Source: Verrucomicrobiaceae bacterium
GTDB taxonomy: Bacteria > Verrucomicrobiota > Verrucomicrobiia > Verrucomicrobiales > Verrucomicrobiaceae
Assembly: GCA_016795465.1 (NCBI GenBank)
Contig: JAEUHK010000078.1
Coordinates: 31,058-95,057 of the forward strand
DNA: 64,000 nucleotides
Direction: 5' to 3'
Shown here: positions 34,468 to 43,123 of the stretch, piece by piece
Layout: each line of letters starts with the position of its first letter
Numbering within the stretch: position 1 is the first letter of the stretch
Translations under genes and position numbers: made by a program
The notes under the pieces: generated by a model
What the model was told of the DNA's origin: nothing
The model's database searches: none
Seen by the model: the letters and a program-made list of their open reading frames with translations, nothing else

Positions 34468-37002
34468 TCACGTCGCCAGCATCACGATGGCGTTGTAGGC
34501 AGTGTGAAGGGCCACGCAGGCTCCGAGGTGGCCGGTTTTCTTGAAGACCCAGGCATTGACCAGCCCCACAACGAAGACCGGAAGCCACGCCACGGGCGGA
34601 TGATACATCGCAAAGAATGCCGCGCTGCCAATGAGGGCCGCGCGACCGCCCCATTCGCGATCCAGCGCCCGGAAAAGCAGCCCGCGGAAGAAAAACTCCT
34701 CGGCCGCTGGTGCGAAGCCCACGGCCATCAGGAACATCCACCACCAGTTTCCATCAGTGTGGAGCTTTTCATGCATCATCTCCGCCTGCTCGTGCACGGA
34801 GGGGATCATCTGCGCGATGACCATGTAAAGTGCCGCCATACCGCCGAGCAGCACGCCCGCGGCCGCACCAGCCGGAATCGAAAGCAGCGGCGGCACGGAG
34901 AAGCCTTCCGAGTGCTTCCAGTGCCAGATGTCCTTTTGCGACACCTCACGTCCTTTGAGAAAGCTCGCCATGCCCCCCCAGGCCGCGAGTCCCACGAGGC
35001 CATACGCGATGGAGCGGGCCTTCCACAGTGCCTCCATGCCGCCCACACCGAGGGCGATGCCGGTAATGAGCGCCATGACCTCCACCATGATCGTCACGCC
35101 GATCATCGAATGCATCAGCGTGGGCGCTGGCGGCAGTTTTTCAGACCACGGATCGTAAAGGTAAGGCAGCCGTGCACGGAGGTTCTGCCACATCGCGGCG
35201 GCCGTGAGTGAGGAGAAGACGACGCCGAGGATGGCTCCGTGCCAGTTTTGTGTCATCACCCCACTACCAAAGGCCAGCGTGCCGAGCATCGCCGCCCATT
35301 GCCGACCTGCGGGCGGTCTCTCAACCTCACCAGAAGACGATGGAGCCGTGACAAGCGTGACCGCTTTCTCAGCGAGGCTTTGGCTGAAAACCACCCAGCC
35401 CAGCGCTACGAGCAGGATCTTCCACCAATCCGCCGGGAAAAGCACCAGCGTGGCCGCGAAGGCGATGCCAACGATGCCATTGGCGAGCATCCACCACAGC
35501 CGGGCCTTGGCTTTGAGCAGATTATCGAGCCCCTGCGGCCAGGTGAGCGTCATCCACAAGGCGGAACCCTCCGAGGCCAGCGAACGCGGCCCGAGCACGA
35601 GCAAAAAGTAAGTGCCACAAATCACACCAAAGCCGCAAATGCCATTCCAGTAGCCCGCGGCCATCTCCGCGAGGCCGCGGAGGTTGAAGGCCTGCATCGC
35701 GCCAATGGTCAGCGGGATCAAAACGGCCTGCACCACCGCGCCTTTGTCCCGCCAGAACCACAGCAGCTCCTTTCGATACAGCGGATGACGCCCCAGCCAT
35801 CCTCCGCTCGTGGCCTGTAGCGTGCGCGGAGCCGCCGTGGCGGCCGCATTGCTCGCCTGCATGCCGATTTGCGTGCCCCACCACGATACGATGATCGCCA
35901 AGGCCAGCATCAGCATGGATACGGCCAGCACGACCGTCGTAGCCTGCCAGATCATCGGCTTGTCCGACCAGCCGCTCAAAAGCAGCCGCGCCGGCCCCGA
36001 TGGCATCCATTCACCGAGCGGCATCGTCACATGCAGCAGCGCACGTTTGAGCATCGGCATGCTGAACATGAACAACGGCAGCATCATGAGGCAGTAGCCC
36101 GCCCACGACATGAGCCCGAGCGCGCCACCACGTGTCCGCGAGGGCAGCCGCAGCATCGCGGCGATCTCCAGCCCTTTGTGCAAACACGACGCCGCCACCG
36201 CCAGCGGCAGCCCGACGAGCACCGAGCCCGCGATGACCTCCCAGCCAAAACCATGCGCCGAGCTCCACACGACGCACCAGAAGAGCGGCGCGCCCCAGTA
36301 GATCGGATTCGTCATGAAGGCGGCGAGCATTTCCGCCGAAAAGGCCGCCACAGGCCGCACCGGATGGCTGGCGAGCCATTCCCACATCGGATGCCGTCGC
36401 CGCTGAAAATCCATCTCCAAGCCCTCCCCCTGAAACACCAGCATCAAGAACCACCACAGGAACATCACGCCAATAAACGGCCACATCGAGGCTGGAAGCT
36501 CGCCCGGCCGCTTCAGCGAGAATTTCACCGCATCCTTTTCCGTGATGAAACCGTCGCGCCCATGCTGGCGGGCATGTTCGAGCACCTTTTCGCGCTGCAC
36601 ATCACGAGTGCCACCAAACTCGCGACTGCGGAAGCTGTCACTCGAGTCAGCGACCCGCTCCATCCAGTCTTCCCGACCACCGCGATACTTATCATTCGGG
36701 TCGAGGTATCCTTTCAGGTAATCCGGCACCACCAGCCGCCCTTTCTGCTCGTGCTCCATCATCTGGGCCTGATCCAAGGTCTTCACCAGCGTGAAGCCCA
36801 GCCCCAAATGCACGACACCGGTGAGCACGACCATCAAAAACACGCCCAGCGACGAGAGCGCATTGGATTCGCTGCCTGTCTTGCGCTTCATCAACTGCGC
36901 CTGGCGCTTGCGTCTTCCGCTCGCACGCTGTCGGGCAGCACGCCAAAGGCTGCGCAGCACGCGCACATCCGGCGTGGGCGGTGGTTTGGCATCCGGACTC
37001 AT
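34468..37002 (-). CDS. ABC-2 permease fused to CPBP intramembrane protease
   Basis: This 844-residue polytopic membrane protein combines two modules. Residues 1-620 are an ABC-2/NatB-like exporter permease with many membrane helices and a large outside loop (about 85-165). Residues about 630-844 form a CPBP (Rce1/Abi type) metalloprotease domain with EEFFFRGLLFRALDRE (Glu-Glu-x-x-x-Arg) and FFAMYHPP, then HTAYNA (metal His). It probably exports or processes peptides or lipids. The ATPase partner is the upstream gene, whose TGA overlaps this ATG as ATGA. Similar permease/CPBP fusions occur in planctomycetes and Verrucomicrobia, so this is known but unusual. Confidence 0.82.
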   Translation of the reverse strand: MSPDAKPPPTPDVRVLRSLWRAARQRASGRRKRQAQLMKRKTGSESNALSSLGVFLMVVLTGVVHLGLGFTLVKTLDQAQMMEHEQKGRLVVPDYLKGYLDPNDKYRGGREDWMERVADSSDSFRSREFGGTRDVQREKVLEHARQHGRDGFITEKDAVKFSLKRPGELPASMWPFIGVMFLWWFLMLVFQGEGLEMDFQRRRHPMWEWLASHPVRPVAAFSAEMLAAFMTNPIYWGAPLFWCVVWSSAHGFGWEVIAGSVLVGLPLAVAASCLHKGLEIAAMLRLPSRTRGGALGLMSWAGYCLMMLPLFMFSMPMLKRALLHVTMPLGEWMPSGPARLLLSGWSDKPMIWQATTVVLAVSMLMLALAIIVSWWGTQIGMQASNAAATAAPRTLQATSGGWLGRHPLYRKELLWFWRDKGAVVQAVLIPLTIGAMQAFNLRGLAEMAAGYWNGICGFGVICGTYFLLVLGPRSLASEGSALWMTLTWPQGLDNLLKAKARLWWMLANGIVGIAFAATLVLFPADWWKILLVALGWVVFSQSLAEKAVTLVTAPSSSGEVERPPAGRQWAAMLGTLAFGSGVMTQNWHGAILGVVFSSLTAAAMWQNLRARLPYLYDPWSEKLPPAPTLMHSMIGVTIMVEVMALITGIALGVGGMEALWKARSIAYGLVGLAAWGGMASFLKGREVSQKDIWHWKHSEGFSVPPLLSIPAGAAAGVLLGGMAALYMVIAQMIPSVHEQAEMMHEKLHTDGNWWWMFLMAVGFAPAAEEFFFRGLLFRALDREWGGRAALIGSAAFFAMYHPPVAWLPVFVVGLVNAWVFKKTGHLGACVALHTAYNAIVMLAT

Positions 37003-37751
37003 GAGGCGTCGGCTTTCGTCAGTTCGATGAAGACCTCCTCCAGCGGCCTGCCGCCGCAGATCTCGGCCAGCGTGCCGGTTTTGACCAGTTTGCCACTGCG
37101 AATCACCGCCGCATGGCTGCACAGACGCTCAACTTGATCCATCAGGTGCGTGGAAAAGACGATCGTCTTACCCGCTGCGGCCTGCTCGCGCATCAGATCA
37201 AAAAACAGCCGCGTCGATTCCACATCCAGACCGTTCGTCGGCTCATCGAGAATGAGAAACGGCGGATCGTGGAGCAGCGTGAGCAACAGGCCGAGTTTCT
37301 TCTTCATCCCACGCGAATAATCGTCCGCGAACTGGTCCATCGCCTCCGCCATGCCTAAACGGGCAATCAGCGGCACCAGCCGCAGCAGCGCCGCATCCGC
37401 ATCCAATCCATGCATGCCCGCGCTGAGCTCCAGCACCTCACGCCCGCTCAGATACGAATAAAACACCGGCTCATCCGGCAGGAAGCCCACGAGCCGCTTC
37501 ACGCCCACGCGATCCTCAAAGCAATCCAGGCCCGCGATGCTCATCTGCCCGCTCGTGGCCTTCAAAATGCCCATCAACAGGCGAAACAGCGTCGTCTTCC
37601 CCGCCCCATTCGGCCCCAGCAGCCCGCTGATCTGCCCGCGCGGCAGCGACCACGTCACGTCCTCCAGCGCCACCTTCTCCCCGAACGTCTTCGAGACATT
37701 TTCGATCTTCACCAACAGCTCAGGCGGTAGCGTTTCAGATTCCAGGCTCAT
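36999..37751 (-). CDS. ABC transporter ATP-binding protein (NatA-like)
   Basis: This 250-residue ATPase has Walker A GPNGAGKTTLFRLLMG, signature DYSRGMKKKLGLLLTLL (S-R-G-M in place of LSGGQ, common in this class), Walker B PFLILDEPTNGLD and switch His in STHLMDQ. It powers the adjacent permease/CPBP fusion, to which it is coupled by an ATGA overlap. The start at 37751 was chosen since the upstream 76 in-frame codons are not protein-like. Confidence 0.9.
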   Translation of the reverse strand: MSLESETLPPELLVKIENVSKTFGEKVALEDVTWSLPRGQISGLLGPNGAGKTTLFRLLMGILKATSGQMSIAGLDCFEDRVGVKRLVGFLPDEPVFYSYLSGREVLELSAGMHGLDADAALLRLVPLIARLGMAEAMDQFADDYSRGMKKKLGLLLTLLHDPPFLILDEPTNGLDVESTRLFFDLMREQAAAGKTIVFSTHLMDQVERLCSHAAVIRSGKLVKTGTLAEICGGRPLEEVFIELTKADAS

Positions 37752-37852
37752 GGACCGCGATGCTGCCCGGCCCTCGCCGGGCGGCAAATGCTTTGTGGGG
37801 CCATGCCCAAACCCGAATTGCATCTTTGCCGCTCTCCCGTTATGAATCCGGC

Positions 37853-38095
37853 ATGACAACGCTGTCGCTTTCACTGCCCGATAAACTCGTCGCCCGGCTC
37901 GATGATGCCGCCAAAGCACGCAAAAAAACCCGCAAGGCCTTTGTCCGCGAGGTGCTGGTGAAAAGCGTGCCTTCAACACCTAACTCCAAGGCACCCAGCC
38001 TGCTCGACCGCACTCGCAACCTTTGCGGTGTCGCTCAAAGCGGCGTCCGCGACCTTTCTTCCAATCCGGCCCACCTGAGCGACTTCGGCGCATGA
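37853..38095 (+). CDS. Antitoxin, ribbon-helix-helix type
   Basis: This 80-residue protein begins MTTLSLSLPDKLVARLDDAA, then KARKKTRKAFVREVL, which is a ribbon-helix-helix DNA-binding pattern (beta strand, two helices). The C-terminal tail is polar and probably binds the toxin. Its stop overlaps the PIN toxin start as ATGA. As in other VapBC-like pairs, it is expected to repress its own operon and neutralise the toxin. Confidence 0.82.
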   Translation: MTTLSLSLPDKLVARLDDAAKARKKTRKAFVREVLVKSVPSTPNSKAPSLLDRTRNLCGVAQSGVRDLSSNPAHLSDFGA

Positions 38096-38517
38096 GCGGC
38101 CCCGTCATCGCAGATGCCGGGCCTCTCGTGGCTTATCTGGATCGCAGCGACCAGCATCATGACTGGGCCGTGGCCAGTTTTTCACAACTGACTGACCCGC
38201 TCCTGACCTGCGAGGCGGTCATGGCTGAGGCTTGGCATCTTCTCCGCCGTGGCCGGATCAATCCCGACCATCTGCTGGCTCTGGTGAAGCAAGGGGCCCT
38301 GATCGTTCAATTTGATCTCGGTTCGGAAATCGATGCCGTGCGAGTGCTCATCCAGCGCTACGCCGACGTGCCCATGTCGCTCGCCGATGCCTGCCTTGTG
38401 CGCATGAGCGAATTGCATGAGACTTCGCGAGTCCTGACCGTGGATTCGGACTTCATCGTGTATCGCAGGCATGGCAGAAAGGCCATTCCGCTATTGAGCC
38501 CGCTATCCGCCGAGTGA
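38092..38517 (+). CDS. PIN-domain toxin (VapC-like)
   Basis: This 141-residue PIN ribonuclease has the acidic residues of the family: Asp in IADAGPLVAYLDR, Glu in AVMAEAWHLLRR, Asp in MSLADACLVRMSEL and Asp in VLTVDSDFIVYRR. It would cleave RNA, usually tRNA or mRNA, unless bound by the antitoxin encoded upstream. Start ATG at 38092 overlaps the antitoxin stop by four bases. Confidence 0.88.
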   Translation: MSGPVIADAGPLVAYLDRSDQHHDWAVASFSQLTDPLLTCEAVMAEAWHLLRRGRINPDHLLALVKQGALIVQFDLGSEIDAVRVLIQRYADVPMSLADACLVRMSELHETSRVLTVDSDFIVYRRHGRKAIPLLSPLSAE

Positions 38518-38566
38518 ATCCGAGGGGGCATTCAGGCGAAAACTTTGGGATGAGTTCCCCGCCATT

Positions 38567-39904
38567 GTGCTATCTTGCGGCTTTCCAGCCTTGAACACCG
38601 ACCTCATCAAACCCCAGCCTCGTTTCGAGGACCTTCGTGGAATCCTGCACTATGTGCCGCAGTTCCGACAGAAGGTCTTCGTGATTGCTTTTGACGGCGC
38701 ACTGATGATGCAGCCAGGGTTTGCAAGCCTGCTGCAGGACGTGGCGGTGCTGCAATCGCTCAACATTGAGGTCGTGCTCGTCTTTGGCGCCCGGGCGCAG
38801 GTGCAGGCGCTCGCGGCGAAGCGCGGGATCACACTTTACAACGACGATGGCATGGGCCGCACCGACGCGGCGGGCATCGAGATCGCGAAGGATGCCATCA
38901 TGCGGCAGTGCAGCGATCTCGCGGCGGAACTCACGGCGCTCGAAATGCCCGTGGCGGTCTCCAACGCGCTTGCGGTGCATCCAGCGGGCGTGATTGACGG
39001 TGTCGATCTCGAATTCACCGGCCGCATCGAGCGGGTCGATGAGGAAAGCCTGCGTGCGCTGCTCAAAGCGGACATCATCCCGATTTTGCCGCCACTGGGC
39101 TATGACGGCAAAGGAGCCACGCTGCGGCTGAATTCCGATGCGGTGGCCGTGGAGGTCGCCATCGCGCTTCAGGCCGCGAAAGTCATCTTTGTCTCCGAAA
39201 GCGGCCTCAACGACCCGGACGGCCAGCGCCTCGCCCAGATCTCCGTGGCTGAGGCGAAGGAGATGTACAAGAAAAAGGATCCGAAGCACGACGTGAGCAT
39301 GCTCTCGAAGCTGCGCTACGCCGCGCTTGCCTGCCAGGAAGGCGTGCCGCGTGTCCACATCGTCGATGGCACGCTCGATGAGGCGCTGCTGGCCGAATTG
39401 TTCTCCAATGAAGGCGTCGGCACGATGATCCATGCCGATGACTACCAGCAGATCCGCAAAGCCCGCGCCAGCGATGTGCCCGCGCTGCTTTCCATGATGC
39501 AGCAAAGCGTGGACGATGCCGCGCTGGTGCCGCGGAGCCGCGATTCCATCCAATCGAAGATCAAAGACTTCTTTGTCCTCGAACTCGACGGCCACCCGAT
39601 CGGCTCCGTCGCCGTGCACTCGTATGAGGAAGAAGGCAAAAAGGTCGCCGAACTGGCCTGCCTCTTCGTCAAACGCAGCCACAAGAACAAAAGCCACGGC
39701 CGGAAGCTCGTCGCCTTCGCTGAAGAAACCGCGAAGCAGCGCGGCTGCGAAGTCATCGTGGCCCTCAGCACGCAAGCCTTCCGCTTCTTCGAGGAAAAGA
39801 TGGGCTACACCGTCACCACGCCCGATTCCCTGCCCGCCAGCCGTCGCGAGAAATACGACAAGAGCGGCCGGAACTCGAAAGTGCTCGTGAAAGCGCTGAA
39901 ATAG
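38567..39904 (+). CDS. argA: N-acetylglutamate synthase (ArgA type)
   Basis: This 445-residue protein has an amino-acid-kinase-like domain (about 35-290: VFVIAFDGALMMQPGFASLL, VVLVFGARAQVQALA, ADIIPILPPLGYDGKG) and a C-terminal GNAT acetyltransferase domain (about 300-440: IRKARASDVPALLSMMQQSV, LACLFVKRSHKNKSHGRKLV). It acetylates glutamate, the first step of arginine synthesis. Length fits ArgA (443). The start is uncertain: GTG at 38567 is used; TTG at 38591 would give NTDLIKPQPRFEDL as the N-terminus and fits the family equally well. Neither has a good ribosome binding site. Confidence 0.88.
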   Translation: MLSCGFPALNTDLIKPQPRFEDLRGILHYVPQFRQKVFVIAFDGALMMQPGFASLLQDVAVLQSLNIEVVLVFGARAQVQALAAKRGITLYNDDGMGRTDAAGIEIAKDAIMRQCSDLAAELTALEMPVAVSNALAVHPAGVIDGVDLEFTGRIERVDEESLRALLKADIIPILPPLGYDGKGATLRLNSDAVAVEVAIALQAAKVIFVSESGLNDPDGQRLAQISVAEAKEMYKKKDPKHDVSMLSKLRYAALACQEGVPRVHIVDGTLDEALLAELFSNEGVGTMIHADDYQQIRKARASDVPALLSMMQQSVDDAALVPRSRDSIQSKIKDFFVLELDGHPIGSVAVHSYEEEGKKVAELACLFVKRSHKNKSHGRKLVAFAEETAKQRGCEVIVALSTQAFRFFEEKMGYTVTTPDSLPASRREKYDKSGRNSKVLVKALK

Positions 39905-39910
39905 GCGCTT

Positions 39911-41578
39911 TCAGCCCATCTGCGCAATGATCTGCGCCGCGACAATGCGCAGGAGCATCGTAAGCGGATACACGGCCGCGTATGCCACGGCGGGCGAGTC
40001 GCATCGAGCCATCGTGGTGGCAAACGCGAGCGCGGGAGGATCCGTCATGCCACCGGAGAGCAGGCCGCAGAGGTTCATGAAGTTCATGCGGTGCCATTTG
40101 CGTGCGATGAAGCCCACGAGCAGCAGCGGCAGCATGGTCACGAGCACGCCGAGCAGCACCCATTGCAGTCCTTGGGTCGAAAACACCGTGGCGGCGAATT
40201 TTTCGCCGGAGAGCAGACCGACGTTCGCGAGGAAAAGGATGATGCCGAGCTCCCGGAGGGCTCGATTGGCATTCAGCGGCATGTGCATGACCATCGGCCC
40301 GAGGCGGCCGAGATGGCTCAAAAGGATCGCCACGACCAGCGGACCTCCCGCGAGGCCGAGGCGCACCGGCGCGGGCAATCCCTCGATATGCACCGGATAC
40401 AGCCCGAGCAGCACGCCGAGCAAAATGCCCGCGAAGATCGCGGCGAACTTCGTCTCCTGAAGCATGTGAACGGCATTGCCGAGGGCCTGCGTGGCGTGAT
40501 TGAGGCTTTCTTCATCGCCAACGAGCTGGAGCATGTCGCCAAACTGCAATCGCACATCCGGCAGCGCGGTGAAAATGAGGTCGCCACGACTCACGCGGGT
40601 GACGGTGACGTTGTGAAGATGCTCCAAGCCGAGTTCGCGGACCGTTTTGCCGAGCATGCGCTTGTTCGTGAGCACCACGCGGCGGTAAGTGACATCGCCG
40701 GGAGCCTTCATGAGGTTTTCATCGCTCACGCTGCCGATGACGAGGCGAAATTGATCGAGATGCGACTGCGTTCCCACCGCCATGATCGCATCACCGAGGT
40801 GCAGCCGCGTTTCCGACGTAGCAGCCTTCACTTCGGTTTCATTCGCGGCGCGATGGCGGGAGATGACGACGCCGGTTTCCTGAATTCCGGGCACTTCGGC
40901 CAGCAGGATGCCATCGAGGTTCGGATTCTCGACACGCAGGTTCATGCGCTGCAGCGGCTCGACACCTTCGCCCTGCTCTTCGCGAAATTTCGCGGCTTCC
41001 GCGGCCACATCGACCTTGAAGATCACTCGCAGCAGAATGAGCGAGCCGATGATGCCGACGATCGCGAGCGGATACGTCGCCGCGTAAGTCAAAGCGGGCA
41101 GCGTGACGAGATCAGGAGCCGCGCCCGAAGAAGCGAGCGCCTGCTGCGCTGCACCGAGGGCCGGTGTGTTCGTCGTCGCACCAGCAAAGAGCCCCGCGAT
41201 GGCCGGCAGCGGCATGCCGAGCATCCAGCCGCCGATTCCCGCCACCACCGCACCACCCGCGACCAGCACGAACGCATACCCATTGAGCACACGACCCTGC
41301 TTTCGCAGCGAGGCGAAGAAACCCGGCCCCATCTGCATACCGAGCGCAAAGACGAAGAGCACGAGCCCAAAGTCCTTCAAAAAGTGCGAGACCTCGGTTT
41401 CCGGCTTCAGGCCGAAATGCGAGGCCAGCAAACCCGTGAACAAAACGCCCGCGATGCCCAGCTTAATGCCTTTGATGCGCACATTCCCAAGCCCGATGCC
41501 CGCGAGCACGACGATGCTCAAAACGAGCAGATCATGGGCAACGGGCGAGGATTCATGCAGACGATGGAGAAAGGACAT
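39911..41578 (-). CDS. AspT/YidE-type transporter with TrkA-C domains
   Basis: This 555-residue membrane protein has two membrane halves, each with about five helices, separated by two RCK_C/TrkA-C domains (about 200-370: MNLRVENPNLDGILLAEVPG, LHLGDAIMAVGTQ, KTVRELGLEHLHN). This is the layout of the aspartate:alanine exchanger family (YidE, YbjL, AspT). GLFAGATTNTPALGAAQQAL and LLSGGMTDPPALAFATTMA are the duplicated signature segments. The substrate could be an amino acid or another anion. The start at 41578 excludes 40 upstream residues. It is convergent with argA, six bases away. Confidence 0.85.
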   Translation of the reverse strand: MSFLHRLHESSPVAHDLLVLSIVVLAGIGLGNVRIKGIKLGIAGVLFTGLLASHFGLKPETEVSHFLKDFGLVLFVFALGMQMGPGFFASLRKQGRVLNGYAFVLVAGGAVVAGIGGWMLGMPLPAIAGLFAGATTNTPALGAAQQALASSGAAPDLVTLPALTYAATYPLAIVGIIGSLILLRVIFKVDVAAEAAKFREEQGEGVEPLQRMNLRVENPNLDGILLAEVPGIQETGVVISRHRAANETEVKAATSETRLHLGDAIMAVGTQSHLDQFRLVIGSVSDENLMKAPGDVTYRRVVLTNKRMLGKTVRELGLEHLHNVTVTRVSRGDLIFTALPDVRLQFGDMLQLVGDEESLNHATQALGNAVHMLQETKFAAIFAGILLGVLLGLYPVHIEGLPAPVRLGLAGGPLVVAILLSHLGRLGPMVMHMPLNANRALRELGIILFLANVGLLSGEKFAATVFSTQGLQWVLLGVLVTMLPLLLVGFIARKWHRMNFMNLCGLLSGGMTDPPALAFATTMARCDSPAVAYAAVYPLTMLLRIVAAQIIAQMG

Positions 41579-41731
41579 GTGGCACTCTCCTCTGGCATGA
41601 AGAGTGCCAGCCGTCTCACTCTTTTGCGTGCCGATCTTGTCGTGCCACAACTGGGATACGCTGCGCCTGTTTTGGCACCAGTCCCTTTGTCGCTTCAATC
41701 CGGCCTGTTATCTGCTTTGGGTAGCATCGCC

Positions 41732-42103
41732 ATGAGCGACTCCCCTACCCTATATGAACGCCTCGGCGGCGAGGACATGATCTCAACCCTCATCCCGGCG
41801 TTTTACGTCAAAGTGCTTGCCGATGCCGAGCTGGCGCCCTTTTTCCGCCACACGGCCATCGAAAAGCTGCATGACATGCAGCGCGATTTTTTCGCGATGG
41901 CCACCTGCGGGCCTGTGACCTACTCCGGCAGACCGCTGGCGCATGCACACCATGGTCGCGGCATCTCAAAGCATCACTTCGCGCTCTTCACGACGCATCT
42001 CGTCGATACGCTGCTGGACATGGGCGTGACTCAAACCGAGGCAGATGAGGTCATCGACCGTGTGAACACTTTCGTGAACGAGGTCACCGGCACATCGTAT
42101 TGA
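41732..42103 (+). CDS. Group 1 truncated haemoglobin
   Basis: This 123-residue protein starts MSDSPTLYERLGGEDMISTL, then AFYVKVLADAELAPFF, the A and B helices of group 1 truncated globins. The proximal His lies in AHAHHGRGISKHHF. Length and lack of the globin A extension fit. It binds haem and O2 or NO, probably in NO detoxification or oxygen handling. It is divergent from the AspT/YidE gene (153 bases) and its stop abuts the convergent ribF stop with no gap. Confidence 0.92.
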   Translation: MSDSPTLYERLGGEDMISTLIPAFYVKVLADAELAPFFRHTAIEKLHDMQRDFFAMATCGPVTYSGRPLAHAHHGRGISKHHFALFTTHLVDTLLDMGVTQTEADEVIDRVNTFVNEVTGTSY

Positions 42104-43024
42104 TCAGGCAAGGCTCCGCGCCGCCTCCACATCACGGCTGATCTGCGACTTGAGCGCATCCAGCCCATCGAATCGCATCTCACCGCGGAGGTGCGAACCA
42201 AAGCGCACTTCCATTTCCTTGCCGTAGCAGTCACCCGACCAGTCGAGCAAGTGCACTTCGAGGTTCGGTTCGGCATTTTCCGCCACCGTGGGCCGCTTGC
42301 CGAGGTTCGCGACGGCTGGCAGCCACAACTCGTCCAATCGTGCACGCACCGCATACACGCCCAGCGGAGGCAATTGCTCGTTTTCGACCTCGATGTTCGC
42401 TGTCGGAAAGCCGAGCTGCCGCCCAAGCTTTCGCCCCTCGATGACTCGGCCCATCACAGCATACTCACGACCGAGAAACCGTGCTGCCTTGGTGAGATCG
42501 CCACGCGTCACCGCTTCACGAATGGCCGTGCTGCTGACCACCTCGCCATCGACTCGCACCGGCGGCACGCCATACACGGCAAAGCCATGCTCCAAGCCAA
42601 GATCGGTGAGCAGGTGAATGTTTCCTTCGCGACCTTTGCCAAAGCTCCAACTGTGCCCCACGGAGATGCACCCCAGCGGTTTGGCCGCCTCGGCCAACCG
42701 CATCACAAAGGCCCGTGCCTCCGTGCGTGCCGTCTCGGTGGTAAACGGGCACCGCAGCAAGGTGCCGACACCCAGGTCCTGCAAGATGCGTTCCTGATGC
42801 CGAGGGCCACACAACATCCGCGGAGCACTGCCAGGTCGTAACACATGCAGCGGGTGCGGATCGAAGGTCATCACGACCACCGTGCCGTCGTGCCCGCGTG
42901 CATGATCGCAGGCCGCTCGAATGACTTCTTGATGACCCAGATGCACACCATCAAAGACCCCGATGGCCAGTGCCACGGGCCCGCGGAGGTCGGAAAGCTG
43001 CTTGATGCTGTGCAAAACCTGCAT
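42104..43024 (-). CDS. ribF: Bifunctional riboflavin kinase/FMN adenylyltransferase RibF
   Basis: This 306-residue protein has an N-terminal nucleotidyltransferase domain with AIGVFDGVHLGHQEVI (HxGH-type) and STAIREAVTRGDL (the STxIR signature), and a C-terminal riboflavin-kinase domain with GRKLGRQLGFPTANI. It makes FMN and FAD. Length matches E. coli RibF. The start at 43024 is chosen over 43084, since homologues begin close to the FDGVHLGH region. It lies downstream of the alpha-2-macroglobulin gene, 99 bases from that gene's stop. Confidence 0.93.
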   Translation of the reverse strand: MQVLHSIKQLSDLRGPVALAIGVFDGVHLGHQEVIRAACDHARGHDGTVVVMTFDPHPLHVLRPGSAPRMLCGPRHQERILQDLGVGTLLRCPFTTETARTEARAFVMRLAEAAKPLGCISVGHSWSFGKGREGNIHLLTDLGLEHGFAVYGVPPVRVDGEVVSSTAIREAVTRGDLTKAARFLGREYAVMGRVIEGRKLGRQLGFPTANIEVENEQLPPLGVYAVRARLDELWLPAVANLGKRPTVAENAEPNLEVHLLDWSGDCYGKEMEVRFGSHLRGEMRFDGLDALKSQISRDVEAARSLA

Positions 43025-43123
43025 GCAGGCCTTTATCCGCCACTCCGCTTCCCGCAAATGCAGGATGCGGGCGTTTGTTATCACAAGAAGATAAGACGCA
43101 GAACAGCGGAAGGATCATGCCGC

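Noticed and set aside
40091..41731. Long N-terminal extension of the truncated haemoglobin frame
   Set aside because: It is antisense to the AspT/YidE gene; globin homology starts at 41732.
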